A stretch of DNA of 64,000 bases from Erinaceus europaeus. Lineage: Eukaryota; Chordata; Mammalia; Eulipotyphla; Erinaceidae. Shown one piece after another: positions 51,087 through 62,582 of the stretch. The notes under the pieces were generated by a model. That model was not told the origin of the DNA. It was given only the letters and a program-made list of their open reading frames with translations, and did no database searches. Both the position numbers and the translations under genes were made by a program. Position 1 is the first letter of the stretch, and each line of letters starts with the position of its first letter. The stretch is taken from assembly GCF_950295315.1 (NCBI RefSeq), contig NW_026647189.1, positions 620,001-684,000 of the forward strand, in the 5' to 3' direction.

Positions 51087-54000
51087 GGGATTAATAGAGG
51101 CCTCCATTACGGAGGCATGTGTCCAGGCAGGCACCCACCAACCCTCAGGGGCAGCTCACGGCACCCAGGGACTTGGTGTGGGTATCTCTGGGGCGGGGAC
51201 TGTCAGTCAGCAAGACTGTGTGTCAGTGCACATGGTGGGACAGGGGCCTGGCGGACCTTGGTCCCCCGCCCTGGACTGTCAGATGCCAGCCCCATGCCCA
51301 GACACACACCAATCTGCACATAGCCCCTTGGCCCGGCCGACCAGCACCTGCTTTGGCCTGGGGCTCTGGCTCTGGTGGCTGGCCACCACCCCTCAGGTCA
51401 AGTTCAGCGTGGGGGTCATGGCTGCTGGTCAACTGGATGGGCGGGGTCCCCATGGCCTAGCAACCACATGAGCCCTCTGTGATGTCCTAGCCCCTGGCAA
51501 TCTGTGCTGGCCACACTGGCACTGGGCAGCCCAACTGCCCTGCCACTAGGTCAGGCAACAGCGCCCAGACGCCTGGGCCCTGGCACAGAGGGACGGAAGG
51601 ATGGGAAGACAGTGCTGACCGACAAGGGACCTCAGGGCTGGCAGCCAAGAGAAGACAGGTGGAGGTGCGCCCGGGATCCTGGGAGCCCAGGCCAGAGCTG
51701 CCTGCATGCCTGCCTGCCTTCCTGGATGTCCGTATGCTGCCTTTGTCCAGGTAGGTTTCTCAGGTCCCCTCCAATCCTGTCCTCTCCTGTCCTCACCATC
51801 CTCTCCCCTCTCCTCTCCTCTGCACTTTGCTTCTCGCCTTTGTCTGTCCTCTCTTCCAGGTGCCCTGCTCACCAGCTCCAGCACTTGTGATGCTTCTCCA
51901 GTGACAGCTGTTCGCAACCCCTTCCACCCCCTGCCTGCCCCTAATGTGACCCAGCTCACAGGGTCTCCGGCTCATCCCACCCAAACCCACACGCCCCAAC
52001 ACATTCCCTGGTTCAGCCCCTCTGCCCTATTCAGCCAAACTGGGCCTTTGCAACCTACCTATGCATCGTTGTTTCTCCTCACCATTCAAGGAGAGATCTC
52101 CTTTTGTACTTAGCTTGGTTGACTGGTGGATGGATGGATGGATGGATGGATGGATGGATGGATGTATGAATGGATGGATAGATGTATGGGTGGATGGATG
52201 GATGGATGGGCAGGTCAATGGATCGGTTTTGTAGAGGCAGAGTACCATATAGGGGTACTGGAGTCTGCTGGTGTCAGATCCCTAGTCAATGTCAAATGTA
52301 AAACATTAATTCATCAATAACAAAAATGAATAAGCACCTAAATAAATAAATAAATAAATAAATAAATATAAAAACTGGGTTAAAAAATACATGGCGTCTT
52401 TGCCTTTCTGCATATGGAATGCTGTGAGGATCTTAACAAGGAAAGCATTGTCCTGATTAACCCATTTGAAGTCGTGGAATATTTCCTTTTCCTTTTTCTT
52501 TTTTTACTTTCTATTTTCTTGATTATTCACTGGAATAAATAGACAGGAATTGAGAGGGAAGGGAGGTAGAGAGAGTTTGAGACACAGAGAGAGACAACTG
52601 CAGCACTTCCGCACCACTTGTAAAGATTTCCCCTGGCATGTGGGAACCAGGGTGTTGAAGCCCAGTCCTCCTGCATTGTAACATGAGTGCTTAACTGGGT
52701 GTGGCACCACCTGGTACCCTTGATGGGACACTTTTTTTTAGCAATGAAAAGAAATTCTCGTGTCAAGGTAATAAATAAATGAAGAAGTAAATAAAAGTGC
52801 ATTTACATTAACTCAGTGGAAACACACAGGGACATATACGTCTCTGTTCCCTGTATTACATCTTCATGTATGGATTGATTGCCTCAAGGGGTTATTGCCA
52901 CAGCTGAGTGCCTACGCCACGAATAATCCACAGCTCCTGCACTCCATTTGTTCCCCTTCCGCTGCCCTTGTTGCTTGATCACTGTGGTGGTTATTGTTTT
53001 TGTTGTTGTTGTTGTTGTTACTGACCTTGCATCTGACAGACACAAAAGGAGAGAGCAGAGGAAATACAGGGTGGGAGAGAAAGATAGAGCTCCTAAAGAC
53101 CTGCTTCACCCTCTGTAAAGCGACTCCCCTGCAGGTGGCGGTCTGGGGGCCAGACCCCAAATCCTTCCACCTGTCCCCTCTATTCGTGAGCGCCACAAGC
53201 CCTTAACCCTCTGACATACCGCCAAACCTCCCTGGATTTACTTTTGAAGGCAGTATCACCTGCCTCGTTTTGAATCCTCATTATCCTGACGGTCAGTCCT
53301 GGAGACAGTGTCATGACACGACACTCAGAGATCTCTGTTATCAGAGAGCACCTGGAACAGCAGCTGGGGCTCTAGTGCCAGGGCAGGAGCAACTCCCCAT
53401 CCACCTTCCACGGAGTCCACCTGCCTGCATTTTGGTCCTTTTCCCTCCAAAAAAGATTTTTCCCTTTTTTCACTTTGAAACAGGCAGGAGACAGGTTACC
53501 CAGGCAGGGGGGAAAAAAATAAAAAGCCTTTTTTTTTTTTTTTTTTTACCGAAGTGAATGACCATCTTCTGGGAAGTATAGGTTTTGAACCTGAAAACTC
53601 TGTCTGTCTGTCTCTTAGTCCACAGAAAGAGCCACTAGTCCAGCCAGATCTCACGCTCAGATGGGGTGTTTTTGCCAGTCAAAGGTCTGCACAGCGCACT
53701 AGGGATTGGGCGGCCTGAGACCCAAATGTTACATTGTAGATGGACTGTTTGCAGTTCTTGCTCCCCAGGACATTGGACTGTCTCAACTCCCTCCCCTACA
53801 GCATGAAAAAAAGACTCTTGACAACCTTGGAGCAACTGGAGTGGGGGCGAGGGGAGCTGTTTGCATGTCTGCACTGCTCATGCCCAGGTGTCTGTGGGGG
53901 TCCGTGGCAGAGGCTGTAAGGGGGCTAGGGGGCAGAAGGAGACTGTTTGAGAGGCAGGCTGCAGGCAGGGGAGCCCAGGAGTGTGTGCAGGGCTGTGTGT

Positions 54001-54481
54001 GTGGGTGTGGTGGCAGGGCGTTAGGGCAGGTCCCCCTGCTGGATGGTGAGATGGCAGCTGGGCTGGCCCTGGGCCCTCAGGGCTGAAGGGCAGAAGCAGG
54101 GTGGCAGTAAAGTAGCGCAGGGAGGAACACAGTAGATGTTAGTTGGGAGCTGGGGGACAGAGGGTAAGGGGAAAGGGGGCATCATTGAGGAGGGGTCAGG
54201 ACTAGAGAGTGGGGGCAGCTGGAGGCATGGAAGGTCCCAGGAATCAGGGACTGACAGGAACAGATTCCTACACCCCCCCACTGGATAGAAGCTGCAGAAG
54301 CCAGAGCAGCAGCCCTGGCTTGCCTAGGCCAAGGGCCCTGAGTGAGTCCATCTGAGGATGAGGAAGAGGAGGAGGGGGTGGAGGAGGAGGAGGAGAAAGA
54401 GGAGGAGGAAGAGTAGGAAGAGGAGGAGGAGGAGGCGTAGGAGGAGGAGGAAGGGCAGGAGGGCAGCTGTCAGTAGGCAAC
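51087..54481 (+). repeat. Unit 16 (type B, GACAAGG variant)
   Basis: Type B with GACCGACAAGG near 51620 (others GACCGACGAGG), shared only with unit 19. Its (AAAT)n tract is 29 bases, 8 fewer than unit 14, which accounts for the 3395-bp length. SINE-A lies at 52484-52719, SINE-B at 52950-53232 and the CTCF-like motif at 53128-53142. Confidence 0.97.
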
Positions 54482-55737
54482 GGGATTAATAGAGGCCTCC
54501 ATTACGGAGGCATGTGTCCAGGCAGGCACCCACCAACCCTCAGGGGCAGCTCACGGCACCCAGAGACTTGGTGTGGGTATCTCTGGGGCGGGGACTGTCT
54601 GTCAGTCAGCAAGACTGTGTGTCAGTGCACATGGTGGGACAGGGGCCTGGCGGACCTTGGTCCCCCGCCCTGGACTGTCAGATGCCAGCCCCATGCCCAG
54701 ACACACACCAATCTGCACATAGCCCCTTGGCCCGGCCGACCAGCACCTGCTTTGGCCTGGGGCTCTGGCTCTGGTGGCTGGCCACCACCCCTCAGGTCAA
54801 GTTCAGCGTGGGGGTCATGGCTGCTGGTCAACTGGATGGGCGGGGTCCCCATGGCCTAGCAACCACATGAGCCCTCTGTGATGTCCTAGCCCCTGGCAAT
54901 CTGTGCTGGCCACACTGGCACTGGGCAGCCCAACTGCCCTGCCACTAGGTCAGGCAACAGCGCCCAGACGCCTGGGCCCTGGCACAGAGGGACGGAAGGA
55001 TGGGAAGACAGTGCTGACCGACGAGGGACCTCAGGGCTGGCAGCCAAGAGAAGACAGGTGGAGGTGCGCCCGGGATCCTGGGAGCCCAGGCCAGAGCTGC
55101 CTGCATGCCTGCCTGCCTTCCTGGATGTCCGTATGCTGCCTTTGTCCAGGTAGGTTTCTCAGGTCCCCTCCAATCCTGTCCTCTCCTGTCCTCACCATCC
55201 TCTCCCCTCTCCTCTCCTCTGCACTTTGCTTCTCGCCTTTGTCTGTCCTCTCTTCCAGGTGCCCTGCTCACCAGCTCCAGCACTTGTGATGCTTCTCCAG
55301 TGACAGCTGTTCGCAACCCCTTCCACCCCCTGCCTGCCCCTAATGTGACCCAGCTCACAGGGTCTCCGGCTCATCCCACCCAAACCCACACGCCCCAACA
55401 CATTCCCTGGTTCAGCCCCTCTGCCCTATTCAGCCAAACTGGGCCTTTGCAACCTACCTATGCATCGTTGTTTCTCCTCACCATTCAAGGAGAGATCTCC
55501 TTTTGTACTTAGCTTGGTTGACTGGTGGATGGATGGATGGATGGATGGATGGATGGATGGATGTATGAATGGATGGATAGATGTATGGGTGGATGGATGG
55601 ATGGATGGGCAGGTCAATGGATCGGTTTTGTAGAGGCAGAGTACCATATAGGGGTACTGGAGTCTGCTGGTGTCAGATCCCTAGTCAATGTCAAATGTAA
55701 AACATTAATTCATCAATAACAAAAATGAATAAGCACC

Positions 55738-55772
<35 letters not shown>

Positions 55773-57888
55773 ATATAAAAACTGGGTTAAAAAATACATG
55801 GCGTCTTTGCCTTTCTGCATATGGAATGCTGTGAGGATCTTAACAAGGAAAGCATTGTCCTGATTAACCCATTTGAAGTCGTGGAATATTTCCTTTTCCT
55901 TTTTCTTTTTTTACTTTCTATTTTCTTGATTATTCACTGGAATAAATAGACAGGAATTGAGAGGGAAGGGAGGTAGAGAGAGTTTGAGACACAGAGAGAG
56001 ACAACTGCAGCACTTCCGCACCACTTGTAAAGATTTCCCCTGGCATGTGGGAACCAGGGTGTTGAAGCCCAGTCCTCCTGCATTGTAACATGAGTGCTTA
56101 ACTGGGTGTGGCACCACCTGGTACCCTTGATGGGACACTTTTTTTTAGCAATGAAAAGAAATTCTCGTGTCAAGGTAATAAATAAATGAAGAAGTAAATA
56201 AAAGTGCATTTACATTAACTCAGTGGAAACACACAGGGACATATACGTCTCTGTTCCCTGTATTACATCTTCATGTATGGATTGATTGCCTCAAGGGGTT
56301 ATTGCCACAGCTGAGTGCCTACGCCACGAATAATCCACAGCTCCTGCACTCCATTTGTTCCCCTTCCGCTGCCCTTGTTGCTTGATCACTGTGGTGGTTA
56401 TTGTTTTTGTTGTTGTTGTTGTTGTTACTGACCTTGCATCTGACAGACACAAAAGGAGAGAGCAGAGGAAATACAGGGTGGGAGAGAAAGATAGAGCTCC
56501 TAAAGACCTGCTTCACCCTCTGTAAAGCGACTCCCCTGCAGGTGGCGGTCTGGGGGCCAGACCCCAAATCCTTCCACCTGTCCCCTCTATTCGTGAGCGC
56601 CACAAGCCCTTTACCCTCTGACATACCGCCAAACCTCCCTGGATTTACTTTTGAAGGCAGTATCACCTGCCTCGTTTTGAATCCTCATTATCCTGACGGT
56701 CAGTCCTGGAGACAGTGTCATGACACGACACTCAGAGATCTCTGTTATCAGAGAGCACCTGGAACAGCAGCTGGGGCTCTAGTGCCAGGGCAGGAGCAAC
56801 TCCCCATCCACCTTCCACGGAGTCCACCTGCCTGCATTTTGGTCCTTTTCCCTCCAAAAAAGATTTTTCCCTTTTTTCACTTTGAAACAGGCAGGAGACA
56901 GGTTACCCAGGCAGGGGGGAAAAAAATAAAAAGCCTTTTTTTTTTTTTTTTTTTACCGAAGTGAATGACCATCTTCTGGGAAGTATAGGTTTTGAACCTG
57001 AAAACTCTGTCTGTCTGTCTCTTAGTCCACAGAAAGAGCCACTAGTCCAGCCAGATCTCACGCTCAGATGGGGTGTTTTTGCCAGTCAAAGGTCTGCACA
57101 GCGCACTAGGGATTGGGCGGCCTGAGACCCAAATGTTACATTGTAGATGGACTGTTTGCAGTTCTTGCTCCCCAGGACATTGGACTGTCTCAACTCCCTC
57201 CCCTACAGCATGAAAAAAAGACTCTTGACAACCTTGGAGCAACTGGAGTGGGGGCGAGGGGAGCTGTTTGCATGTCTGCACTGCTCATGCCCAGGTGTCT
57301 GTGGGGGTCCGTGGCAGAGGCTGTAAGGGGGCTAGGGGGCAGAAGGAGACTGTTTGAGAGGCAGGCTGCAGGCAGGGGAGCCCAGGAGTGTGTGCAGGGC
57401 TGTGTGTGTGGGTGTGGTGGCAGGGCGTTAGGGCAGGTCCCCCTGCTGGATGGTGAGATGGCAGCTGGGCTGGCCCTGGGCCCTCAGGGCTGAAGGGCAG
57501 AAGCAGGGTGGCAGTAAAGTAGCGCAGGGAGGAACACAGTAGATGTTAGTTGGGAGCTGGGGGACAGAGGGTAAGGGGAAAGGGGGCATCATTGAGGAGG
57601 GGTCAGGACTAGAGAGTGGGGGCAGCTGGAGGCATGGAAGGTCCCAGGAATCAGGGACTGACAGGAACAGATTCCTACACCCCCCCACTGGATAGAAGCT
57701 GCAGAAGCCAGAGCAGCAGCCCTGGCTTGCCTAGGCCAAGGGCCCTGAGTGAGTCCATCTGAGGATGAGGAAGAGGAGGAGGGGGTGGAGGAGGAGGAGG
57801 AGAAAGAGGAGGAGGAAGAGTAGGAAGAGGAGGAGGAGGAGGCGTAGGAGGAGGAGGAAGGGCAGGAGGGCAGCTGTCAGTAGGCAAC
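54482..57888 (+). repeat. Unit 17 (A/B recombinant)
   Basis: The first part is type A or D (CACCCAGAGAC, no 4-bp deletion). From the CT tract onward it is type B (two CT copies, CCTCTGCAC, GGGACAC, CTCGTGTCAAGG, CGACACTCAG, 37-base AAAT tract). Its length is exactly unit 14 plus the 4 bp. A private A-to-T gives CCCTTTACCCTC near 56611. SINE-A lies at 55891-56126, SINE-B at 56357-56639 and the CTCF-like motif at 56535-56549. Confidence 0.97.
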
Positions 57889-60332
57889 GGGATTAATAGA
57901 GGCCTCCATTACGGAGGCATGTGTCCAGGCAGGCACCCACCAACCCTCAGGGGCAGCTCACGGCACCCAGAGACTTGGTGTGGGTATCTCTGGGGCGGGG
58001 ACTGTCTGTCAGTCAGCAAGACTGTGTGTCAGTGCACATGGTGGGACAGGGGCCTGGCGGACCTTGGTCCCCCGCCCTGGACTGTCAGATGCCAGCCCCA
58101 TGCCCAGACACACACCAATCTGCACATAGCCCCTTGGCCCGGCCGACCAGCACCTGCTTTGGCCTGGGGCTCTGGCTCTGGTGGCTGGCCACCACCCCTC
58201 AGGTCAAGTTCAGCGTGGGGGTCATGGCTGCTGGTCAACTGGATGGGCGGGGTCCCCATGGCCTAGCAACCACATGAGCCCTCTGTGATGTCCTAGCCCC
58301 TGGCAATCTGTGCTGGCCACACTGGCACTGGGCAGCCCAACTGCCCTGCCACTAGGTCAGGCAACAGCGCCCAGACGCCTGGGCCCTGGCACAGAGGGAC
58401 GGAAGGATGGGAAGACAGTGCTGACCGACGAGGGACCTCAGGGCTGGCAGCCAAGAGAAGACAGGTGGAGGTGCGCCCGGGATCCTGGGAGCCCAGGCCA
58501 GAGCTGCCTGCATGCCTGCCTGCCTTCCTGGATGTCCGTATGCTGCCTTTGTCCAGGTAGGTTTCTCAGGTCCCCTCCAATCCTGTCCTCTCCTGTCCTC
58601 TCCTGTCCTCACCATCCTCTCCCCTCTCCTCTCCTCCGCACTTTGCTTCTCGCCTTTGTCTGTCCTCTCTTCCAGGTGCCCTGCTCACCAGCTCCAGCAC
58701 TTGTGATGCTTCTCCAGTGACAGCTGTTCGCAACCCCTTCCACCCCCTGCCTGCCCCTAATGTGACCCAGCTCACAGGGTCTCCGGCTCATCCCACCCAA
58801 ACCCACACGCCCCAACACATTCCCTGGTTCAGCCCCTCTGCCCTATTCAGCCAAACTGGGCCTTTGCAACCTACCTATGCATCGTTGTTTCTCCTCACCA
58901 TTCAAGGAGAGATCTCCTTTTGTACTTAGCTTGGTTGACTGGTGGATGGATGGATGGATGGATGGATGGATGGATGGATGTATGAATGGATGGATAGATG
59001 TATGGGTGGATGGATGGATGGATGGGCAGGTCAATGGATCGGTTTTGTAGAGGCAGAGTACCATATAGGGGTACTGGAGTCCGCTGGTGTCAGATCCCTA
59101 GTCAATGTCAAATGTAAAACATTAATTCATCAATAACAAAAATGAATAAGCACCTAAATAAATAAATAAATAAATATAAAAACTGGGTTAAAAAATACAT
59201 GGCGTCTTTGCCTTTCTGCATATGGAATGCTGTGAGGATCTTAACAAGGAAAGCATTGTCCTGATTAACCCATTTGAAGTCGTGGAATATTTCCTTTTCC
59301 TTTTTCTTTTTTTACTTTCTATTTTCTTGATTATTCACTGGAATAAATAGACAGGAATTGAGAGGGAAGGGAGGTAGAGAGAGTTTGAGACACAGAGAGA
59401 GACAACTGCAGCACTTCCGCACCACTTGTAAAGATTTCCCCTGGCATGTGGGAACCAGGGTGTTGAAGCCCAGTCCTCCTGCATTGTAACATGAGTGCTT
59501 AACTGGGTGTGGCACCACCTGGTACCCTTGATGGGGCACTTTCTTTTAGCAATGAAAAGAAATTCTCGTGGCAAGGTAATAAATAAATGAAGAAGTCAAT
59601 AAAAGTGCATTTACATTAACTCAGTGGAAACACACAGGGACATATACGTCTCTGTTCCCTGTATTACATCTTCATGTATGGATTGATTGCCTCAAGGGGT
59701 TATTGCCACAGCTGAGTGCCTACGCCACGAATAATCCACAGCTCCTGCACTCCATTTGTTCCCCTTCCGCTGCCCTTGTTGCTTGATCACTGTGGTGGTT
59801 ATTGTTTTTGTTGTTGTTGTTGTTGTTACTGACCTTGCATCTGACAGACACAAAAGGAGAGAGCAGAGGAAATACAGGGTGGGAGAGAAAGATAGAGCTC
59901 CTAAAGACCTGCTTCACCCTCTGTAAAGCGACTCCCCTGCAGGTGGCGGTCTGGGGGCCAGACCCCAAATCCTTCCACCTGTCCCCTCTATTCGTGAGCG
60001 CCACAAGCCCTTAACCCTCTGACATACCGCCAAACCTCCCTGGATTTACTTTTGAAGGCAGTATCACCTGCCTCGTTTTGAATCCTCATTATCCTGACGG
60101 TCAGTCCTGGAGACAGTGTCATGACACGACACTCAGAGATCTCTGTTATCAGAGAGCACCTGGAACAGCAGCTGGGGCTCTAGTGCCAGGGCAGGAGCAA
60201 CTCCCCATCCACCTTCCACGGAGTCCACCTGCCTGCATTTTGGTCCTTTTCCCTCCAAAAAAGATTTTTCCCTTTTTTCACTTTGAAACAGGCAGGAGAC
60301 AGGTTACCCAGGCAGGGGGGAAAAAATAAAAA

Positions 60333-60368
<36 letters not shown>

Positions 60369-61299
60369 GAAGTGAATGACCATCTTCTGGGAAGTATAGG
60401 TTTTGAACCTGAAAACTCTGTCTGTCTGTCTCTTAGTCCACAGAAAGAGCCACTAGTCCAGCCAGATCTCACGCTCAGATGGGGTGTTTTTGCCAGTCAA
60501 AGGTCTGCACAGCGCACTAGGGATTGGGCGGCCTGAGACCCAAATGTTACATTGTAGATGGACTGTTTGCAGTTCTTGCTCCCCAGGACATTGGACTGTC
60601 TCAACTCCCTCCCCTACAGCATGAAAAAAAGACTCTTGACAACCTTGGAGCAACTGGAGTGGGGGCGAGGGGAGCTGTTTGCATGTCTGCACTGCTCAGG
60701 CCCAGGTGTCTGTGGGGGTCCGTGGCAGAGGCTGTAAGGGGGCTAGGGGGCAGAAGGAGACTGTTTGAGAGGCAGGCTGCAGGCAGGGGAGCCCAGGAGT
60801 GTGTGCAGGGCTGTGTGTGTGGGTGTGGTGGCAGGGCGTTAGGGCAGGTCCCCCTGCTGGATGGTGAGATGGCAGCTGGGCTGGCCCTGGGCCCTCAGGG
60901 CTGAAGGGCAGAAGCAGGGTGGCAGTAAAGTAGCGCAGGGAGGAACACAGTAGATGTTAGTTGGGAGCTGGGGGACAGAGGGTAAGGGGAAAGGGGGCAT
61001 CCTTGAGGAGGGGTCAGGACTAGAGAGTGGGGGCAGCTGGAGGCATGGAAGGTCCCAGGAATCAGGGACTGACAGGAACAGATTCCTACACCCCCCCACT
61101 GGATAGAAGCTGCAGAAGCCAGAGCAGCAGCCCTGGCTTGCCTAGGCCAAGGGCCCTGAGTGAGTCCATCTGAGGATGAGGAAGAGGAGGAGGGGGTGGA
61201 GGAGGAGGAGGAGAAAGAGGAGGAGGAAGAGTAGGAAGAGGAGGAGGAGGAGGCGTAGGAGGAGGAGGAAGGGCAGGAGGGCAGCTGTCAGTAGGCAAC
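57889..61299 (+). repeat. Unit 18 (type A)
   Basis: Matches unit 15 in length (3411 bp) and at all variant sites compared. SINE-A lies at 59292-59527, SINE-B at 59758-60040 and the CTCF-like motif at 59936-59950. Confidence 0.97.
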
Positions 61300-62551
61300 G
61301 GGATTAATAGAGGCCTCCATTACGGAGGCATGTGTCCAGGCAGGCACCCACCAACCCTCAGGGGCAGCTCACGGCACCCAGGGACTTGGTGTGGGTATCT
61401 CTGGGGCGGGGACTGTCAGTCAGCAAGACTGTGTGTCAGTGCACATGGTGGGACAGGGGCCTGGCGGACCTTGGTCCCCCGCCCTGGACTGTCAGATGCC
61501 AGCCCCATGCCCAGACACACACCAATCTGCACATAGCCCCTTGGCCCGGCCGACCAGCACCTGCTTTGGCCTGGGGCTCTGGCTCTGGTGGCTGGCCACC
61601 ACCCCTCAGGTCAAGTTCAGCGTGGGGGTCATGGCTGCTGGTCAACTGGATGGGCGGGGTCCCCATGGCCTAGCAACCACATGAGCCCTCTGTGATGTCC
61701 TAGCCCCTGGCAATCTGTGCTGGCCACACTGGCACTGGGCAGCCCAACTGCCCTGCCACTAGGTCAGGCAACAGCGCCCAGACGCCTGGGCCCTGGCACA
61801 GAGGGACGGAAGGATGGGAAGACAGTGCTGACCGACAAGGGACCTCAGGGCTGGCAGCCAAGAGAAGACAGGTGGAGGTGCGCCCGGGATCCTGGGAGCC
61901 CAGGCCAGAGCTGCCTGCATGCCTGCCTGCCTTCCTGGATGTCCGTATGCTGCCTTTGTCCAGGTAGGTTTCTCAGGTCCCCTCCAATCCTGTCCTCTCC
62001 TGTCCTCACCATCCTCTCCCCTCTCCTCTCCTCTGCACTTTGCTTCTCGCCTTTGTCTGTCCTCTCTTCCAGGTGCCCTGCTCACCAGCTCCAGCACTTG
62101 TGATGCTTCTCCAGTGACAGCTGTTCGCAACCCCTTCCACCCCCTGCCTGCCCCTAATGTGACCCAGCTCACAGGGTCTCCGGCTCATCCCACCCAAACC
62201 CACACGCCCCAACACATTCCCTGGTTCAGCCCCTCTGCCCTATTCAGCCAAACTGGGCCTTTGCAACCTACCTATGCATCGTTGTTTCTCCTCACCATTC
62301 AAGGAGAGATCTCCTTTTGTACTTAGCTTGGTTGACTGGTGGATGGATGGATGGATGGATGGATGGATGGATGGATGTATGAATGGATGGATAGATGTAT
62401 GGGTGGATGGATGGATGGATGGGCAGGTCAATGGATCGGTTTTGTAGAGGCAGAGTACCATATAGGGGTACTGGAGTCTGCTGGTGTCAGATCCCTAGTC
62501 AATGTCAAATGTAAAACATTAATTCATCAATAACAAAAATGAATAAGCACC

Positions 62552-62582
<31 letters not shown>

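Noticed and set aside
56401..56964. A 187-codon plus-strand frame, the longest in the window, only in unit 17
   Set aside because: It arises from a single A-to-T change that removes a stop in SINE-B; it runs through GTT repeats and poly-T and begins at a non-ATG codon.
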